From: Annona cherimola
Lineage: Eukaryota > Streptophyta > Magnoliopsida > Magnoliales > Annonaceae
DNA length: 64,000 bases
Assembly (NCBI GenBank): GCA_030490835.1
Contig: CM059974.1
Location: 6,889,501-6,953,500 of the forward strand
Direction: 5' to 3'
The notes beneath the pieces are model-generated. The model was not told where the DNA came from. It made no database searches and was given only the letters and a program-made list of their open reading frames with translations. A program made the position numbers and the translations under genes. The stretch's first letter is position 1; every line of letters begins with the position of its first letter. Below are positions 47,082 through 59,002 of this stretch, one piece after another.

Positions 47082-47747
47082 ATGGAAGACTCTTCATCGC
47101 CATCTTCCCCCAAACCAACTCGTGCATCCACTCTCCGCCGTTTGATCGATCTCGATGCCACGTGGTCTCTCCACATCCACACGGTATTCCAACCCTTACC
47201 TCGCTCCCTCCTCAAAGCCCTCGAAATGTCCGGCGACGGCCGCTTCTGGTTCCCAATCCCCGTTGCTCTCTTCTTCTCCCCCATCGCCTCCGCCTCTCCC
47301 GCTTTTCGCCAAATCCTCATTCTTCTCTTCTTCGGATCCCTCATCGATCTCGTTGCAGTTGGATTAATCAAGTTCCTGATCCGACGGCCCCGCCCCATCT
47401 ACAACAAGGGCATGCACCTTGTCGTCGCCGTCGATCACTGGTCTTTCCCTAGCGGCCATTCGTCGAGGGTCTGCTTCATTGCCGCCTTCTTGTATCTCTC
47501 GCTGGCGTCGCTCGCAGAGGCGTTTTCCCACCTCGAACGCTCAGGCAACGAATTTGTCGGCCGGTGGGTCGGATCCGACGGTAAGGTCGTGGAGCGCTTT
47601 GTTTTTGGCGTGTGCCTGTGGTCGGCGTTGACGTCGGTGTCGAGAGTTGTGCTGGGTAGGCATTACGTATGCGATGTGATTGCAGGCGCCTGTCTCGGTG
47701 TGTTGGAAGCTCTTTTTGTGTTTTTTGTCGTGAAAGGTTGGATCTGA
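47082..47747 (+). CDS. PAP2-family lipid phosphate phosphatase (LPP-beta / PLPP6-like)
   Basis: Single exon, 221 residues. An integral membrane phosphatase of the type 2 phosphatidic acid phosphatase family; relatives dephosphorylate phosphatidate or isoprenoid diphosphates in the ER. All three catalytic motifs are complete: KX6RP (K97 to R104-P105, KFLIRRPRP), PSGH (residues 123-126, with catalytic His126), and SRX5HX3D (S187-R188, H194, D198). Hydrophobic segments lie at about 57-72, 77-99, 128-146, 172-190 and 196-218. The SGDGRFWFP segment (50-58) is typical of the plant LPP-beta and animal PLPP6 subgroup, whose best-known substrate is presqualene diphosphate; substrate here is inferred only. 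The ATG at 47082 (context CGCCATGG) is preferred over the in-frame 47028 ATG because its context is better and the added 18 residues look non-conserved. Confidence 0.93.
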   Translation: MEDSSSPSSPKPTRASTLRRLIDLDATWSLHIHTVFQPLPRSLLKALEMSGDGRFWFPIPVALFFSPIASASPAFRQILILLFFGSLIDLVAVGLIKFLIRRPRPIYNKGMHLVVAVDHWSFPSGHSSRVCFIAAFLYLSLASLAEAFSHLERSGNEFVGRWVGSDGKVVERFVFGVCLWSALTSVSRVVLGRHYVCDVIAGACLGVLEALFVFFVVKGWI

Positions 47748-47962
47748 GAACAGAAACATTTTTTTTTTTTTTCTTTTTTTCCCCTGGGTTATTCAGGCAT
47801 TCTTTTCTGGCAACCAACTGAATACCGCATAATCGCGAATTGTGGGAAAAGCTACCAGGAAGAAAATGAGTTAGAGAAAAGTGGATGGATTGATTAGTTT
47901 TTGCATTCTAGTCGCAACATTTCGCCCTCAATTGCTTTTTTTTTTTTTAAAACAAAAATAAA

Positions 47963-48134
47963 TTTCCTGGACAGAATTCCAGCAAGAGAATGGCATGCTT
48001 CTTGAACGTACCAATCCCTAGAACTAGAGCCAGTGAATCAAAATTTTTTTTTTTTTTCCTGGACAGAATTCCAGCAAGAGAATGACATGCTTCTTGAACG
48101 TACCAATCCCTAGAACTAGAGCCAGTGAATCAAT
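47963..48134. repeat. Tandem duplication, 92-bp period, downstream of the phosphatase gene
   Basis: About 79 bp beginning TTTCCTGGACAGAATTCCAG at 47963 recurs at 48055 with one obvious base change (GGCATGC/GACATGC). The copies are separated by a T-rich run. The location fits the 3' UTR or just beyond it. Confidence 0.9.
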
Positions 48135-49769
48135 TGCCTCCATTACCACAGCAAGTAAAAATGTTGATGATGATGTGCAGTTTTACAACCAAGCTTAGCA
48201 AATCGATAGCTTTTCATATAGTTATGGCTGAGGACTCTGCCTTTGTTACTTAAATGCTGTGATCAATAACTACTGAAAGTGCATTATCACTTCCCCTGTT
48301 CTACTTCTATTTTTGGATTTATGGCATCCCCCATTTCATAATTTTCATACATGGTAGGGAGAAAATGGAAACAACTTTCGGCCTTTCACTAGAGGCCGAA
48401 GGCTTTTCAAGGATTGTTGACAGTTTGGATCCAATTCTTCCTATTGTCCACATTTGGGCCTCAGCTTAGATTTTTTCTATCTGGTTTTGCTCAGTCTCTA
48501 GTTGCAAAATTCTTCAATTCTACTTGTAAAATCTCTTCGATCCAATCAGCAAATGTGGGTTGTGTTCAGGATGACTTTTTGGATTAACTTGTCATAATGT
48601 TTGTAAAAAATGAACCGGGTCTGGAGATAGAATGATGCTAACATTAGCATGTGATGCACAAGCGCTTGTTGCTTGGAGTTCTCGAAAAAGTATATAACGT
48701 TAGATTCTTTATATTCTTATGTCTGTTATTTAGCAGCAACGAAAATATATTTCCGTGTGTTCTCTAGTTATGATGATGGACTTATTGTTGAATAAAACTG
48801 GGTTAAAAGCCGAATATGTTGCCTCGAGCCTTAATCTAATCTTACTTTAATTTCAAATTCGGTTGGGATCATCTAGTTTTCGTGAACCTAAAATAAAATC
48901 TCAAGACAGATACAGCCAAATTCAGGCCGGTTTAGCTGCATTCAGATGCTACCAAACGAGGGTTCTACTTGGGCTGGTTGAACTTGAACCCAACCCACCA
49001 AATTCGATAACAATACTTTTTGGGCTTACCTTCCAAAGTTCAAATTTGATAACTAAATAAGCTTAGGTTTAAGGTTTAAGCAAATCTGAGATTTATAAAT
49101 AAGGTGAGGGTTTGGCCTCAAGTAGGCCCGAACACGAGGAACTCAAATTTGATTTTTCTATTTATATTTATTCTAAAATATATTATATATAACTTTAATA
49201 ATATTTTATGTATTTAGTATTATTTACATTTATATTTGAATAAATGTTTGCCATATTGAAATCATATCATTGGTAAATTATGCAATTTTTATTTACTTTT
49301 ATTTCACACACACATATATATATATTGATCGAGACTTCATATTTATATTACTTACCTTTACATTTGTACTTTTCTTCCTTTATCCTTTTTAAAAAGTACT
49401 TTTAAAAATATATTACATTATTATTGTTTTTAAATTTAATTAGGTTATGTATCACTATTTGCATTTTGATGACTTGTTATTTTATATTAACATGAAATTT
49501 TATACTTGCTAGTTAGAATTCTAAGCCAAATTTCAACCCGGAGTCGTTTTACATAAATAAGGTTAGAGTTTTAATTTTACAAATAAGGTTGAAATTACAG
49601 TTAAGAGTTTATGTTTTGGCTTGGGATTGAGAAATTTTCAAATTTCAAGAACGCTCACACCCTGTATATGTACCAAACATGGAGAAGGCAAACGTCCACA
49701 GGTTTCTTTCGCCGTCAAGAAGTTGGAAACTTCAACATTTTTATCGTCCTTAGCCATATTTTTCGTCTT
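48135..49769. other. Intergenic
   Basis: No gene. 48960-49010 (GGGCTGGTTGAACTTGAACC) resembles transposon-end sequence. AT-rich from 49140. Confidence 0.4.
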
Positions 49770-49975
49770 GGGGCAATTGTCACACCCGCAAGGTACTTAC
49801 ACAAGTTATAGCACCACTCGTGAGTATACTTCTTCGGCTTCACTCTTGTGGACTTCAAAACTGTACCAGGTGTTCTTAGCCCAGCATTCTATGGGTTTCA
49901 TTACTAAGCTAATCCCTTGCTCGAGTATTATATTTTGATCTAACACTTTAGTATTTAACACGTCTGCAATTGTCT
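49770..49975. repeat. LTR-like remnant, copy 1
   Basis: Starts near TGTCACACCCGCAAGGTACT. The order TACC-AGGTGTTCTTAGC, CTATGGGTTTCATTACTA, GAGTATTATATTTTGATCTA, TTTAACACGTCTGCA parallels 50830-51070. Confidence 0.5.
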
Positions 49976-50479
49976 CTAAGGGTGTAACTTAGGTAAGATA
50001 CAAATGGTATCCGAAGAATCGACTCACTTTTAAATAGGGTAGGTTTCAAAATATTCTCACTAGGGAATAATACAAAAGAAATATTAACGTCTTCAATTAA
50101 GGTAGAGCAGTTCCATATAATTGATACTCAAAATAACCCAGGTGAGTATCCTTTGCCATATGAGTACAAATTTTCATATGTTTATCATCCATAAAACAAC
50201 ATTTTTATTTATATAGCTCGAATATATGTCTAATTTTTTGTCTTTTCTTCCTGGAAGAGACTTTTACTTTTTTCTCTTATATTGTTTTCTCAACATTTAA
50301 TATTTTATCAATGTAAAGAAATAATACGATTGCCTCAATGTCAAATATTTTGTATTTAATAAACCATTTTCAAATCAGAAGTAAACTAACCCAACCTTTA
50401 CATCAATAAGATAAGGTTAACTAACATAACCTATAGGTAAAGTGGGGTAGAACTGTTACAAATAAAGTATGAATAAGAT
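49976..50479. other. Intergenic, possible transposon remnant
   Basis: Begins AAGGGTGTAACTTAGGTAAG, resembling the hAT-like end at 6315. No gene. Confidence 0.35.
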
Positions 50480-50490
50480 ACACCAAAAAG

Positions 50491-50774
50491 ACCAAGCGAG
50501 CCGAGCTCGATTGGTCGCATCAGCTGCAATAACGCTCTTAGTAGCATTGGCATGTGGGGTCCGAATCCCACTTGGGATTTCGACCGAACATTATATTGGA
50601 AGCAGTTTGGTCTCCCTTGTGTAAAGTGGAGGCTATATCTCCCTTACTATTTAGGTGGAGTTTTGTTTCTAGATTATTTAGGTGGAGCTGTGTCTTTAAA
50701 TTTGTCAGAATGTTTTCGAGCTTCAGTGTAATATATGTTGAGACATATATAAATATACAAAAAAAAAAAAAAAA
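50491..50774 (+). mobile_element. tRNA-derived SINE, complete, 284 bp
   Basis: A-box-like GAGCTCGATTGG near 50503, B box GGTCCGAATCC at 50558-50568, an unrelated body of about 190 bp, and a poly(A) tail at 50758-50774. Exact 11-bp target duplication ACACCAAAAAG at 50480-50490 and 50775-50785. No coding capacity; would need LINE enzymes to move. Confidence 0.92.
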
Positions 50775-50829
50775 ACACCAAAAAGTAATCCAATTAGCTT
50801 TTAAGATCACTTGGCTCACCAACTAAGGT

Positions 50830-51070
50830 GACATCTTTTTGTGTCACATCCCCGAAGAATATGAGAGCTTCCTTTATACTCGGGTCAACTCATGATATCA
50901 TTTATAACTATATTTTTTTAACTTAGTTCCTATGGGCTTTAATAGTGTACTAGGCATCCTTAGCTTAAGCCTCAACCTTTCGTAGGCTTTACTACTATGT
51001 CTCATCCACTACTCAGGTATTATCTTTTGGACTAACAATTTGAATGTTAACATATCCATAGTCGCACTCA
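50830..51070. repeat. LTR-like remnant, copy 2
   Basis: Starts TGTCACATCCCCGAAGAATA; shares CTAGGCATCCTTAGC, CGTAGGCTTTACTACTA, CAGGTATTATCTTTTGGACT with 49770-49975 at roughly 65% identity by eye. Confidence 0.5.
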
Positions 51071-51764
51071 TTCAAACTCAGGCTAAGAGTTCTGCCACTC
51101 TTGTAGTTAAATTGATAAAAAAAGTATGATTTATAAAATCAATAAAACTCTTAATCCTAAACTCAAGTAAAGGCAACTGCCAATGTATTAACATTTAAGC
51201 ATTGGGCTAAAGGACAATAGTTGATTAATGAATCAAACTCAGTAGTGAAACCTATGGAGGGCTGTGCTAAAAATGCGTAAGCTATAAACAACTCTGTCAT
51301 CGCGTAGGTGAACGCAATACTCATTGTCTCATCATTTTTAAAGTTTGCGGAGGTTGAGTTAGAAGTTGAGCTGTGCTTAAGGCCGAGTAGGAGAAGCTTT
51401 GATATCAACGGCTAGGTGAACTCAATACTCATCATTTTTAAAGTCATCCCGTTTTTGGTAATCTTCGACGCTGACATGACAAAAGATTTTTATGCAAGTT
51501 ACAACTCTCCTTAATTTTCGCATGTTCGGACTTCGGAGATTGGCTGTTGTATAAGCGATTTAGCAGGATGTCAAAAGTGTTAGCTCCATTTCCTTTGCCT
51601 GAGCTTGGATCATTGTCAGGGCCCCTGCTCTGCATTCGCTAGCTGGAGTCTTGGACATGAAATTCTTCAGGAGTCCATTTTCCGAGAATCAGTTCATTGG
51701 AGGGTGCTGGTTGCATTTGTTTGTCTGCGACTGGAAGATTTGTTTATCATTCATTTCTGGGTTA
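51071..51764. other. Intergenic
   Basis: No gene recognised. Confidence 0.35.
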
Positions 51765-52215
51765 TTCTCAAATATAACAGTTATATTTGGTCTTAATTCC
51801 AAATATATCTACTGCATTTTTTAAATTTCAAATATACCTACTACATTTGTATTTAATCCTAAAAATTCTCATTCCATCATAAACCGCCACTTAAATTTTT
51901 TAAATACCCAAAATACCTTGTTGTAAAATAATAAATGATGAAATGAATTAAAAAATAAAATTAAAGCGCTTTAAATTTAGAATTCATGTGTAATTAAGGA
52001 ATCAGTAAGTTATAACATTTATTTTTCTGAATGTACCCTCAATTTGAGGGCTATATTCGTAATTTTACATATTCTCTAACGGCGTTAACTCACGGAATGA
52101 GCATTTTTGAGATTAAATGCAACCGTAATAACTATATTTGAAAATTTAAAAATGTAGTGGGTATAAATAGAATCAGGGTGAAACATAGTGGGTATATTTG
52201 GAAATAATTCTTCAT
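51765..52215. mobile_element. Foldback repeat, family shared with 57020-57436 (copy 1)
   Basis: Arms with CCAAATATATCTACTGCATT and the inverse ATAGTGGGTATATTTGG. The interior CCTTGTTGTAAAATAATAAA and ATTCATGTGTAATTAAGG recur in copy 2. Confidence 0.7.
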
Positions 52216-52875
52216 TTTTTCAAGCAATGTCTAGGGAAAGATTTAAGGTCTCTAAGATTTGCATATTAGTCTCTCGAGTTTCACAAAATTGTATATCTTT
52301 TTAACCATATAAGCTAGTGAAAAAGAGTAACAATTGATTATAGTAAAGTTTTTATTTTTTTTATTTTTTTTGGCCCAAGCAGACAATTGGTTAGTCAAAA
52401 AGAATCCAGGGAGGTAATGTGCCCAAACATATTGAAGAACCAGTGTGGTCTCCTTCAAAAATGCTTTCTTGATTCCACCAATGATAAAAGAGACGAAATT
52501 ACACATTTTAACTTCTAAGACTTCTTGGTTCTCCTCGAATTGTTTGTTGGCATGTGATCCTTATGTCAACTCTTCGAGGCCTTGGAATTAGGCATGTTTG
52601 TTGCCCATAGGCCCCACACATATCATCTTTCAATCTGCACAAAAGAGTAAGCTTTCATTTTTCATCATTAATAAGTCTGGCTAGTGATGACAATACATCT
52701 TTATTGCCAATTTTAGAATTCTGGAGGAGCTATTTTCGCCACAGTTGCTGATAATTGTCATATGAGCATCCCTATTAAGTTGTGATCAAGGTGATTATGG
52801 CATTTGTCAAGCCTATTTGTATCATAACTGCACAGAAGTCCACAGGTTCTCTGTTTCTCTAACAATTAAGGTTTG
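52216..52875. other. Intergenic
   Basis: No gene recognised. Confidence 0.35.
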
Positions 52876-53337
52876 TAAAGGGATAATTCCTCTTATATTT
52901 ATAACAATTGCACATAATTCTTAATATACTTATAATATTTTATAAATTTCTTTTATATCCATAATATTTTACCCTAAATTTCTCTCATACTCATGCTGCT
53001 AAAACAACTGTTATCTACTCCATTGAAAAGACGATTTTGCCCATTTAAATTTTTTTTAATTGAGATAATTTAACCTTAACATACTTAATTGATGGTAGTA
53101 AACCATTAATACAAGATATTAAATAACTTGAAAGTTATATTAATGTTGATTTATTTTAATTAGAAAAAATTTAAAAGGGTAAAATTATCTTTTTAATGGG
53201 ATAGATAACAGTGGTTTTAACGATGTGAGAATGAGAAAAATTTATGATGAAATATTATGAGTATAAAAAAATTTATAAAATATTGTAGGTATATTAAAAA
53301 TTATATATAATTGTTATGAATATTGGAAGAATTATTC
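52876..53337. mobile_element. Foldback repeat, family shared with 15938-16378 (copy 2)
   Basis: Left arm ATAATTCCTCTTATATTTAT ... AACAACTGTTATCTACTCC. The right arm gives the inverse, from GGATAGATAACAGTGGTTTT to AATATTGGAAGAATTAT. Confidence 0.75.
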
Positions 53338-54365
53338 GGTCTGCAGAACTGTTTGTAAAAGGTGAAGTTACCCGCGAGTGACAGGAGGATGAAGAAGAAG
53401 GGAGGAAAAAAAAAAAAAAGAGTTGAGGGTTCTGAAATTTGCCAGCAGTTACTCTAGCAGCCTAGCTAACTGTAGGTGGCCCGCTCAGTGCTGTGATGGC
53501 TCTCTTGACTTTTTGGTGACACCTATATGAGCAGGACTAAAGGGGCAATGATGATTGATGAGACGAAGAATGATAGGGAACAGGTTGCAGTGCCTGTGGA
53601 GGAATTTTCAGGCCACCTTAACCACCTCTAATAAATTGCTATTTCCGATGCAATTTTTGCAACTAGAATGAGAGGAAAGATTTGAAGATGGTAATATAGG
53701 GATCAGTGGTGACAACGTGCCGCCACCAGAAATTAAGACCAGCCGGGTGATTTCTTGCTGAAATTTCAGGTCTTCTTAACCAACCCCTGATACATTGCCT
53801 TTTTTTATGCAACTTTTGCAACTACGATGAGATGGAAGATTAGGAGAGAGTAATAAAGGAGTCAGGTGGTAAAATTTTTATGAAGTTGAAGGCAACGTGC
53901 CGCCACCAGAAATATCAACATGATTGGAGGAGGATTGATCTCTCCATGCGTCCATGTCGTCTGCCAGCAGTAAGGTGCCCCTGTCAAGGGGCGGTGGGGA
54001 GAAGGGCCCCAAGGCGAAGGTGGTGCCTTCTATGTCAGCATGCCCCAACCCAAACATGGATTTCACCTAATTTTCCAACGCCACTCTTGTCTGTAACTGC
54101 ATTCAGTCCGCGCACATGGCGATACGACATTTAGTCATCCGGTGGGGATGTTGCTCTCTCAAATCGGTCTCCCATCCTACGGTTAAGGCCTACCCACCTG
54201 GATGCTGGTTGATCACACATTGCCGTTTTATTTCTATAAAGGCACGGATAGACGTACGCCTATTTCAATGAATGCAAGATCAGTATCCTCATTTCTAAGA
54301 CAATTTTAATTCTCAAGACAGATTTTTTTTTTAAAAATTTAATACGACTTTTTTATACTTTTAAT
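53338..54365. other. Intergenic
   Basis: AACGTGCCGCCACCAGAAAT occurs at 53716 and again at 53892, with similar neighbours (GCAACTTTTGCAACTA / GCAATTTTTGCAACTA), showing a diverged local duplication of about 175 bp. No gene. Confidence 0.5.
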
Positions 54366-54653
54366 GTAGGGGGTGTTTGGCAATAACGAAAAGTTTTCAC
54401 CTAAAACTTTTCAATCTAAAACTTTTCATTTCCTACAACTCTTCTATTTTTTAATTATTTTTTTACATCTTGCTATACAAACCACCATACTTTTCAATCA
54501 TTTGTACACAATTACCTATACAACTAACCTATCTATTTTAACTTTATCCTCTTTACTCCTCATCATTACCCTTATCATATCACATCATTTGACAACTTCT
54601 ATTTTTCAAAAACTTTTCACCAAAAGTTTTATCCATTCCCAAACACACCCATA
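54366..54653 (-). mobile_element. GGGTGTG-family MITE, well preserved, minus orientation
   Basis: Ends GGGGGTGTTTGGCAATAACG and CCCAAACACACCCA. Subterminal AAAACTTTTCAATCTAAAAC and CAAAAGTTTTATCC. About 288 bp. Confidence 0.9.
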
Positions 54654-55655
54654 ATTTTTCTCACTCTTAATACAAATCATTATATTCTTATCTATTAACT
54701 GTTTACAACAACTTGCCATCGGTAAATCACCGTTCGACTGGAAACTTCTACGACGAGTCTAAATTCAATTACACTCCCTGCCACCGCAGGTCACACGAGC
54801 AAATGCTGGGTCGAAATTTGGTGGGTGTGTGTTTGAAGAAATGGTAACAGACAGTCAAGCCGTTCAACCTACATTTCTTTTCTTTTTTTGTTGATGGAAG
54901 GAAGCTGTTCAACCTACCTAATTTGTAACTTCAGTTGGATTATGTTGAGGCTTTCGTTTTTTATATTGTCCGTCCTTGTTTAATGGGCCTCATCTTTTTA
55001 TATCCAATTTAATTTGCGGAAACACTTGGATAACAGTTTTTCAAGCTTAGACGGCATGAAGATGAGATTAAAATGTGAAGAAAAATTGTTGTGTATTGGA
55101 ATTGGAAAAAAGTGTACTGAAAATAAAAGATATATATTATTATATTTTGACAAGGACAAAAGTTTTTTTTTTTTTTTTGAAAATTAAAAATTTCATTCCA
55201 TCTTAATCCATGGATCTATAATAGGATGAAAATGGAACTCGATATTCCATTTTCGAAAAATATTTTTTCTATTCCTAAAAAATAACAATATATTTTTCAT
55301 TTTCGATATAACTTTTCTTAATCTTAATACACTTTTTCTTATTTTCAATATACAACCGAACTTTTTCCATCCTACATTCACAACCATCCTGAATTGTGAA
55401 CGGGAGTAGGAATGGTGTCCCTTTACAGCCCTGGAAATTGGGAGCTGGTGGCCGGATATGGGTGGGAACTAGAAGTGGGGAACGGCAATCAAACGTCCTC
55501 ACGAGGGCCAAGTACTATTGAAAGGCGTGTTCTGCGCGGGAAAGGGGTTACACGCATGCCTGGCCGGCTTACCATCCATCCGAGGACCGTACTTTCTGCT
55601 TTTGGTCGTACATCTACCCCGGCGGTATCCATGCAGCCGTTTTTAACAGGATGAC
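54654..55655. other. Intergenic
   Basis: No gene. The open frame 55412-55654 has no known motif. Confidence 0.35.
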
Positions 55656-55860
55656 GGCAAGGAGTAATGAAAATAAAATAAAATTGAATAAATTAGTTAT
55701 ATAGATAATTATATATAAATAATTAAAAAGTAAAATAATAATAAATAATTAAAATTTAATGTAGTCATGAAGAGTGCAAATTTTTTTATTAAATTTTTTT
55801 ATAACTAAACAAATAAGTTTTTTTATTAAATTTTTTTATAACTAAACGAACACACCCTTA
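55656..55860 (+). mobile_element. GGGTGTG-family MITE, 5'-truncated
   Basis: Starts inside the family body (AAGGAGTAATGAAAATAAAA) and ends CGAACACACCCTTAA. The last 30 bp or so are tandemly duplicated (TTTTTTATAACTAAAC twice). Confidence 0.75.
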
Positions 55861-55980
55861 ACGAAAAATTTATTTATTTCGTGAAATACGGGTTCAAGGG
55901 TATTTAAATTCACATATTAAACTTTACAATTTTTAAATATAATTACATTTTTTTGAATTTTAAAAATTAACCGTTTTGGG

Positions 55981-56100
55981 GTTTTTTTTTTATGATTTTC
56001 ATGGAGTCTACAGCCTTGAACCTACTTATCACAGGGCTTCGAACCTTGAAACTCATGTTTGGATGCTGCCACTAAGCTAAAGCTGTGGTCACCAATTTTT
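55981..56100 (-). mobile_element. Short tRNA-derived SINE with A-tail
   Basis: On the - strand: A box TTTAGCTTAGTGGC (about 56081-56068), B box GGTTCGAAGCC (56045-56035), a short body with CTGTAGACTCC, then an A-run (complement of 55982-55991). A 22-bp identical repeat flanks the wider region at 55956-55977 and 56248-56269. Confidence 0.7.
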
Positions 56101-57019
56101 AAGTATTTAAATAAGGATAATGATTCCATATATGGATATTTTTAGTTATTTCATTTTAAAAAAATTATTTTCTTTTTTATGTGCACTTGTGTGTAATCTT
56201 TATATATGCCAAAATTTATCGATCTTGAATTTTTATATTTTTTTTGTAATTTTAAAAATTAACCGTTTTTACTCCCATTTAACATTAAAAAAGGCTCACC
56301 AGCGAGGGAGTGTCCTGTTGATCGTGGGCAGTGGCTGCATGCCAAACTGTCCGTGCTCGAGTTTCTTCCCATTCATAGAAGGTTTTTTGCAAACCAGTCC
56401 CCGTTACGTGGGGGTTTACAAATATCCCTTAGATTGGGGTTCTTTACAAGTTTTCCCTTGATATAGGGGTGTGTATAGAAAATATCCCTCTATTGTGTAA
56501 GGGACGTAATGTGTCCCATTTGTAATACGAAGATGTCGAAATATAAAAAATATCAATAAGAAAATTAAACGAGGGTCTAAAGTAGTTTTTAAAATTCTAA
56601 AAATAAATTTATATAAAATTTTAAAGGATAAGTTTTGATATACAACCTAAATACATATGACCCATATATGTAAAAACTCAAAATATTTATATATTGAGAT
56701 TCAGTACATATATATAGAATCATACCCTTTAAGTAATTTTCAACATTTTTCATCATATAACACCCGTTAATTTTTTTTAATTCGAAAAATATATAAGTAT
56801 ATAAATTACAAAATTTGATATATAAATCAAATATATCTAAACTCATATTTTCATAAAAAAAAAACCTGCACGTGGCCGAGAGTAACAACATTATAACCCA
56901 TATACATGTACTCATATAGATGGATGTATGCACATGTACGATCCTATTGGCCCGTGTTATCAAGAACTCAGTCCACACGCATGTACATATGTTTAAAATT
57001 TTTGTAGCTTTTCAAAATA
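56101..57019. other. Intergenic, AT-rich
   Basis: No gene. GTGGGGGTTTACAAATATCC-type motifs at 56400-56500 recall 40790-40930; possibly another decayed repeat. Confidence 0.35.
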
Positions 57020-57436
57020 TACATATGAGGCTTGACCTTAATTCCAAATTTATCCACAATATTTTTGAAATCCTAATATACCTACTATGTTTTCATTTAA
57101 TCCAAGAAATATTCACTCCATAAAAAATCATTTTTAAAATTTTTATAAATGGCAAAAATATCCCTATTGTAAAATAATAAAAGACGAAATAAAATTAGGG
57201 TTCTTCAAATTTAAAGTTCATATGTAATTAAAGCATTAGCGAGTTATGACATTCAGATTTTTCACTTTTGTCTTGAATTTGATAGTCATAATAGTAATTT
57301 TACATATCAAATAAATAATGTTAACTCATGAAATGGGCATTGGAGATTAAATAAAAATAAAGTAGATATATTTGGAAATTTGAAAACGTTGTAGTCATAT
57401 TTGAAATTAAAGTTAAATATAGTATAGGAAAGTCCA
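57020..57436. mobile_element. Foldback repeat, family shared with 51765-52215 (copy 2)
   Basis: Shares the order CTTAATTCCAAAT, AATATACCTACTA, CCCTATTGTAAAATAATAAA, GTTCATATGTAATTAAAG with copy 1. Confidence 0.7.
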
Positions 57437-58094
57437 AATTTTTTTTGACAAACATGAGTCACCCAATGTATTTGATGAATTTTTTCTAAATTTCAAAAAA
57501 ATCAACTATTTTGAAATAAAACTAATTAAATACCCCTAAAAGAAAATTAGTTCAATCCTTACATAAAGATTCTACAGATTCTACAGAGCAACTAGGTGGT
57601 TTCATCCACCAAGTGTAGCTACAGCTATACCAGATGATCCAAAACCAGCAAGGGAGTGAGCTACATTATTAAATTCAAGAAAAAATATATTCGCATATTT
57701 GAAAATTGTAAATTTAATTTACTTGGGTACGTATTTTAATGACAAATTTAAAAATTTTAAGAAAAACAAGCGTGCACGTGGGTTATAATAAGGTAGGTAG
57801 TAAGTAGCTAGCAGATGTCTCTTTCTAACCACTAGGAGTGCATGTATCATTTTCATTATACTGTTGTTTGCTGTTGATGGGCTGCAAGACCTACTGCTTC
57901 ATAAAAACATAAGCTGAATCAATTATTCTTTGAGTAAGGAGGATGGAATATGGATGGATTTTTCATAAGTTAATAATAAAGAGCATCAGTTGATATAGAT
58001 ATATGTAAAGTAGTATAAGTGAAAGTTCTAAAGTTCAAATATTGGATAGAGATAGCTAATATATCTATGCTATTATACTATCATTAATGCACTA
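57437..58094. other. Intergenic
   Basis: No gene recognised. Confidence 0.35.
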
Positions 58095-58376
58095 TCACAA
58101 CATAAGTATATTTGTAAAGATAAGTAAACTATACAGGATAAATTTGCAATTTTAAAAAATAAGTAGATATATTTAATTTTTGTAAAGATATGCACATAGT
58201 TTGCATATTTTTGCTAATATACTCACACCGTGATGATGTAGTAATATCAGCATAATAGTGTGAGTATATTTGTAATTAGAGTTAAATTATATAAGAGTTA
58301 TTTGCGATTCTGAAACTATGCATATATATTTATAATTATTGACAAATTAAGTGGATATATTTACAAATTATACATT
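58095..58376. mobile_element. Foldback repeat with 'TACAAATATATT' arms (copy 2)
   Basis: Motifs AATATACTCACACCGTGATG and GTGTGAGTATATTTGTAATT are inverse; matches 12340-12700 in layout. Confidence 0.55.
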
Positions 58377-58676
58377 GTTATATCTATGCATATGTTCGAC
58401 TGATGTAAATACTTCATTCTATTTCTAGTACTTCACTTGCTTTTGAAGTTAATGCGCTATTGAATTAGTCTCCCCACTTACCTGCTTACGTTGACGCGTA
58501 TAATGATTGTGAGATATACCGGTAATCTTAAAGGATACATCTATTTAATCTTAGAACAAAAAAGAGAGGGAAGGGTTTATCATAATTTTCATAAGTTGTG
58601 TAGATAGTAGAACAAACGGAAATGAAATTCTGAATGCATGCATGTTTCCCCCCTTGAATGGGGATAAGCACGTATG

Positions 58677-58763
58677 AAAAAAAAAAAAAAAAAAAAGTTA
58701 TCGTGGTGCCTTACAGAATGGAAAATGGTGAATTGGGATTAAAATATATATATATATATATAT
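58677..58763. repeat. Poly(A) run and (TA)n microsatellite
   Basis: A-run at 58677-58697 and (TA)n at 58744-58763. Confidence 0.9.
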
Positions 58764-59002
58764 TGTAAATAAAAAAATAGTTTTTTCTGTGAATGAAAAA
58801 ATATATTTTTTAAAAATAGAAAAGTTCATACCATCCTCATGACTTTTCCACCCCGTCCGAGATCGAATAAACCGAAAATAATCCAAGGGCTCTTCCAACC
58901 TTCAATACTAACCAAGGAGATTGAAAAATAGAAGCATTTGAACGGCCGTGCCTTTTCTCCTCGATGAGAAATGAAAAAAATATATACAAATTTGGGAAGT
59001 GA

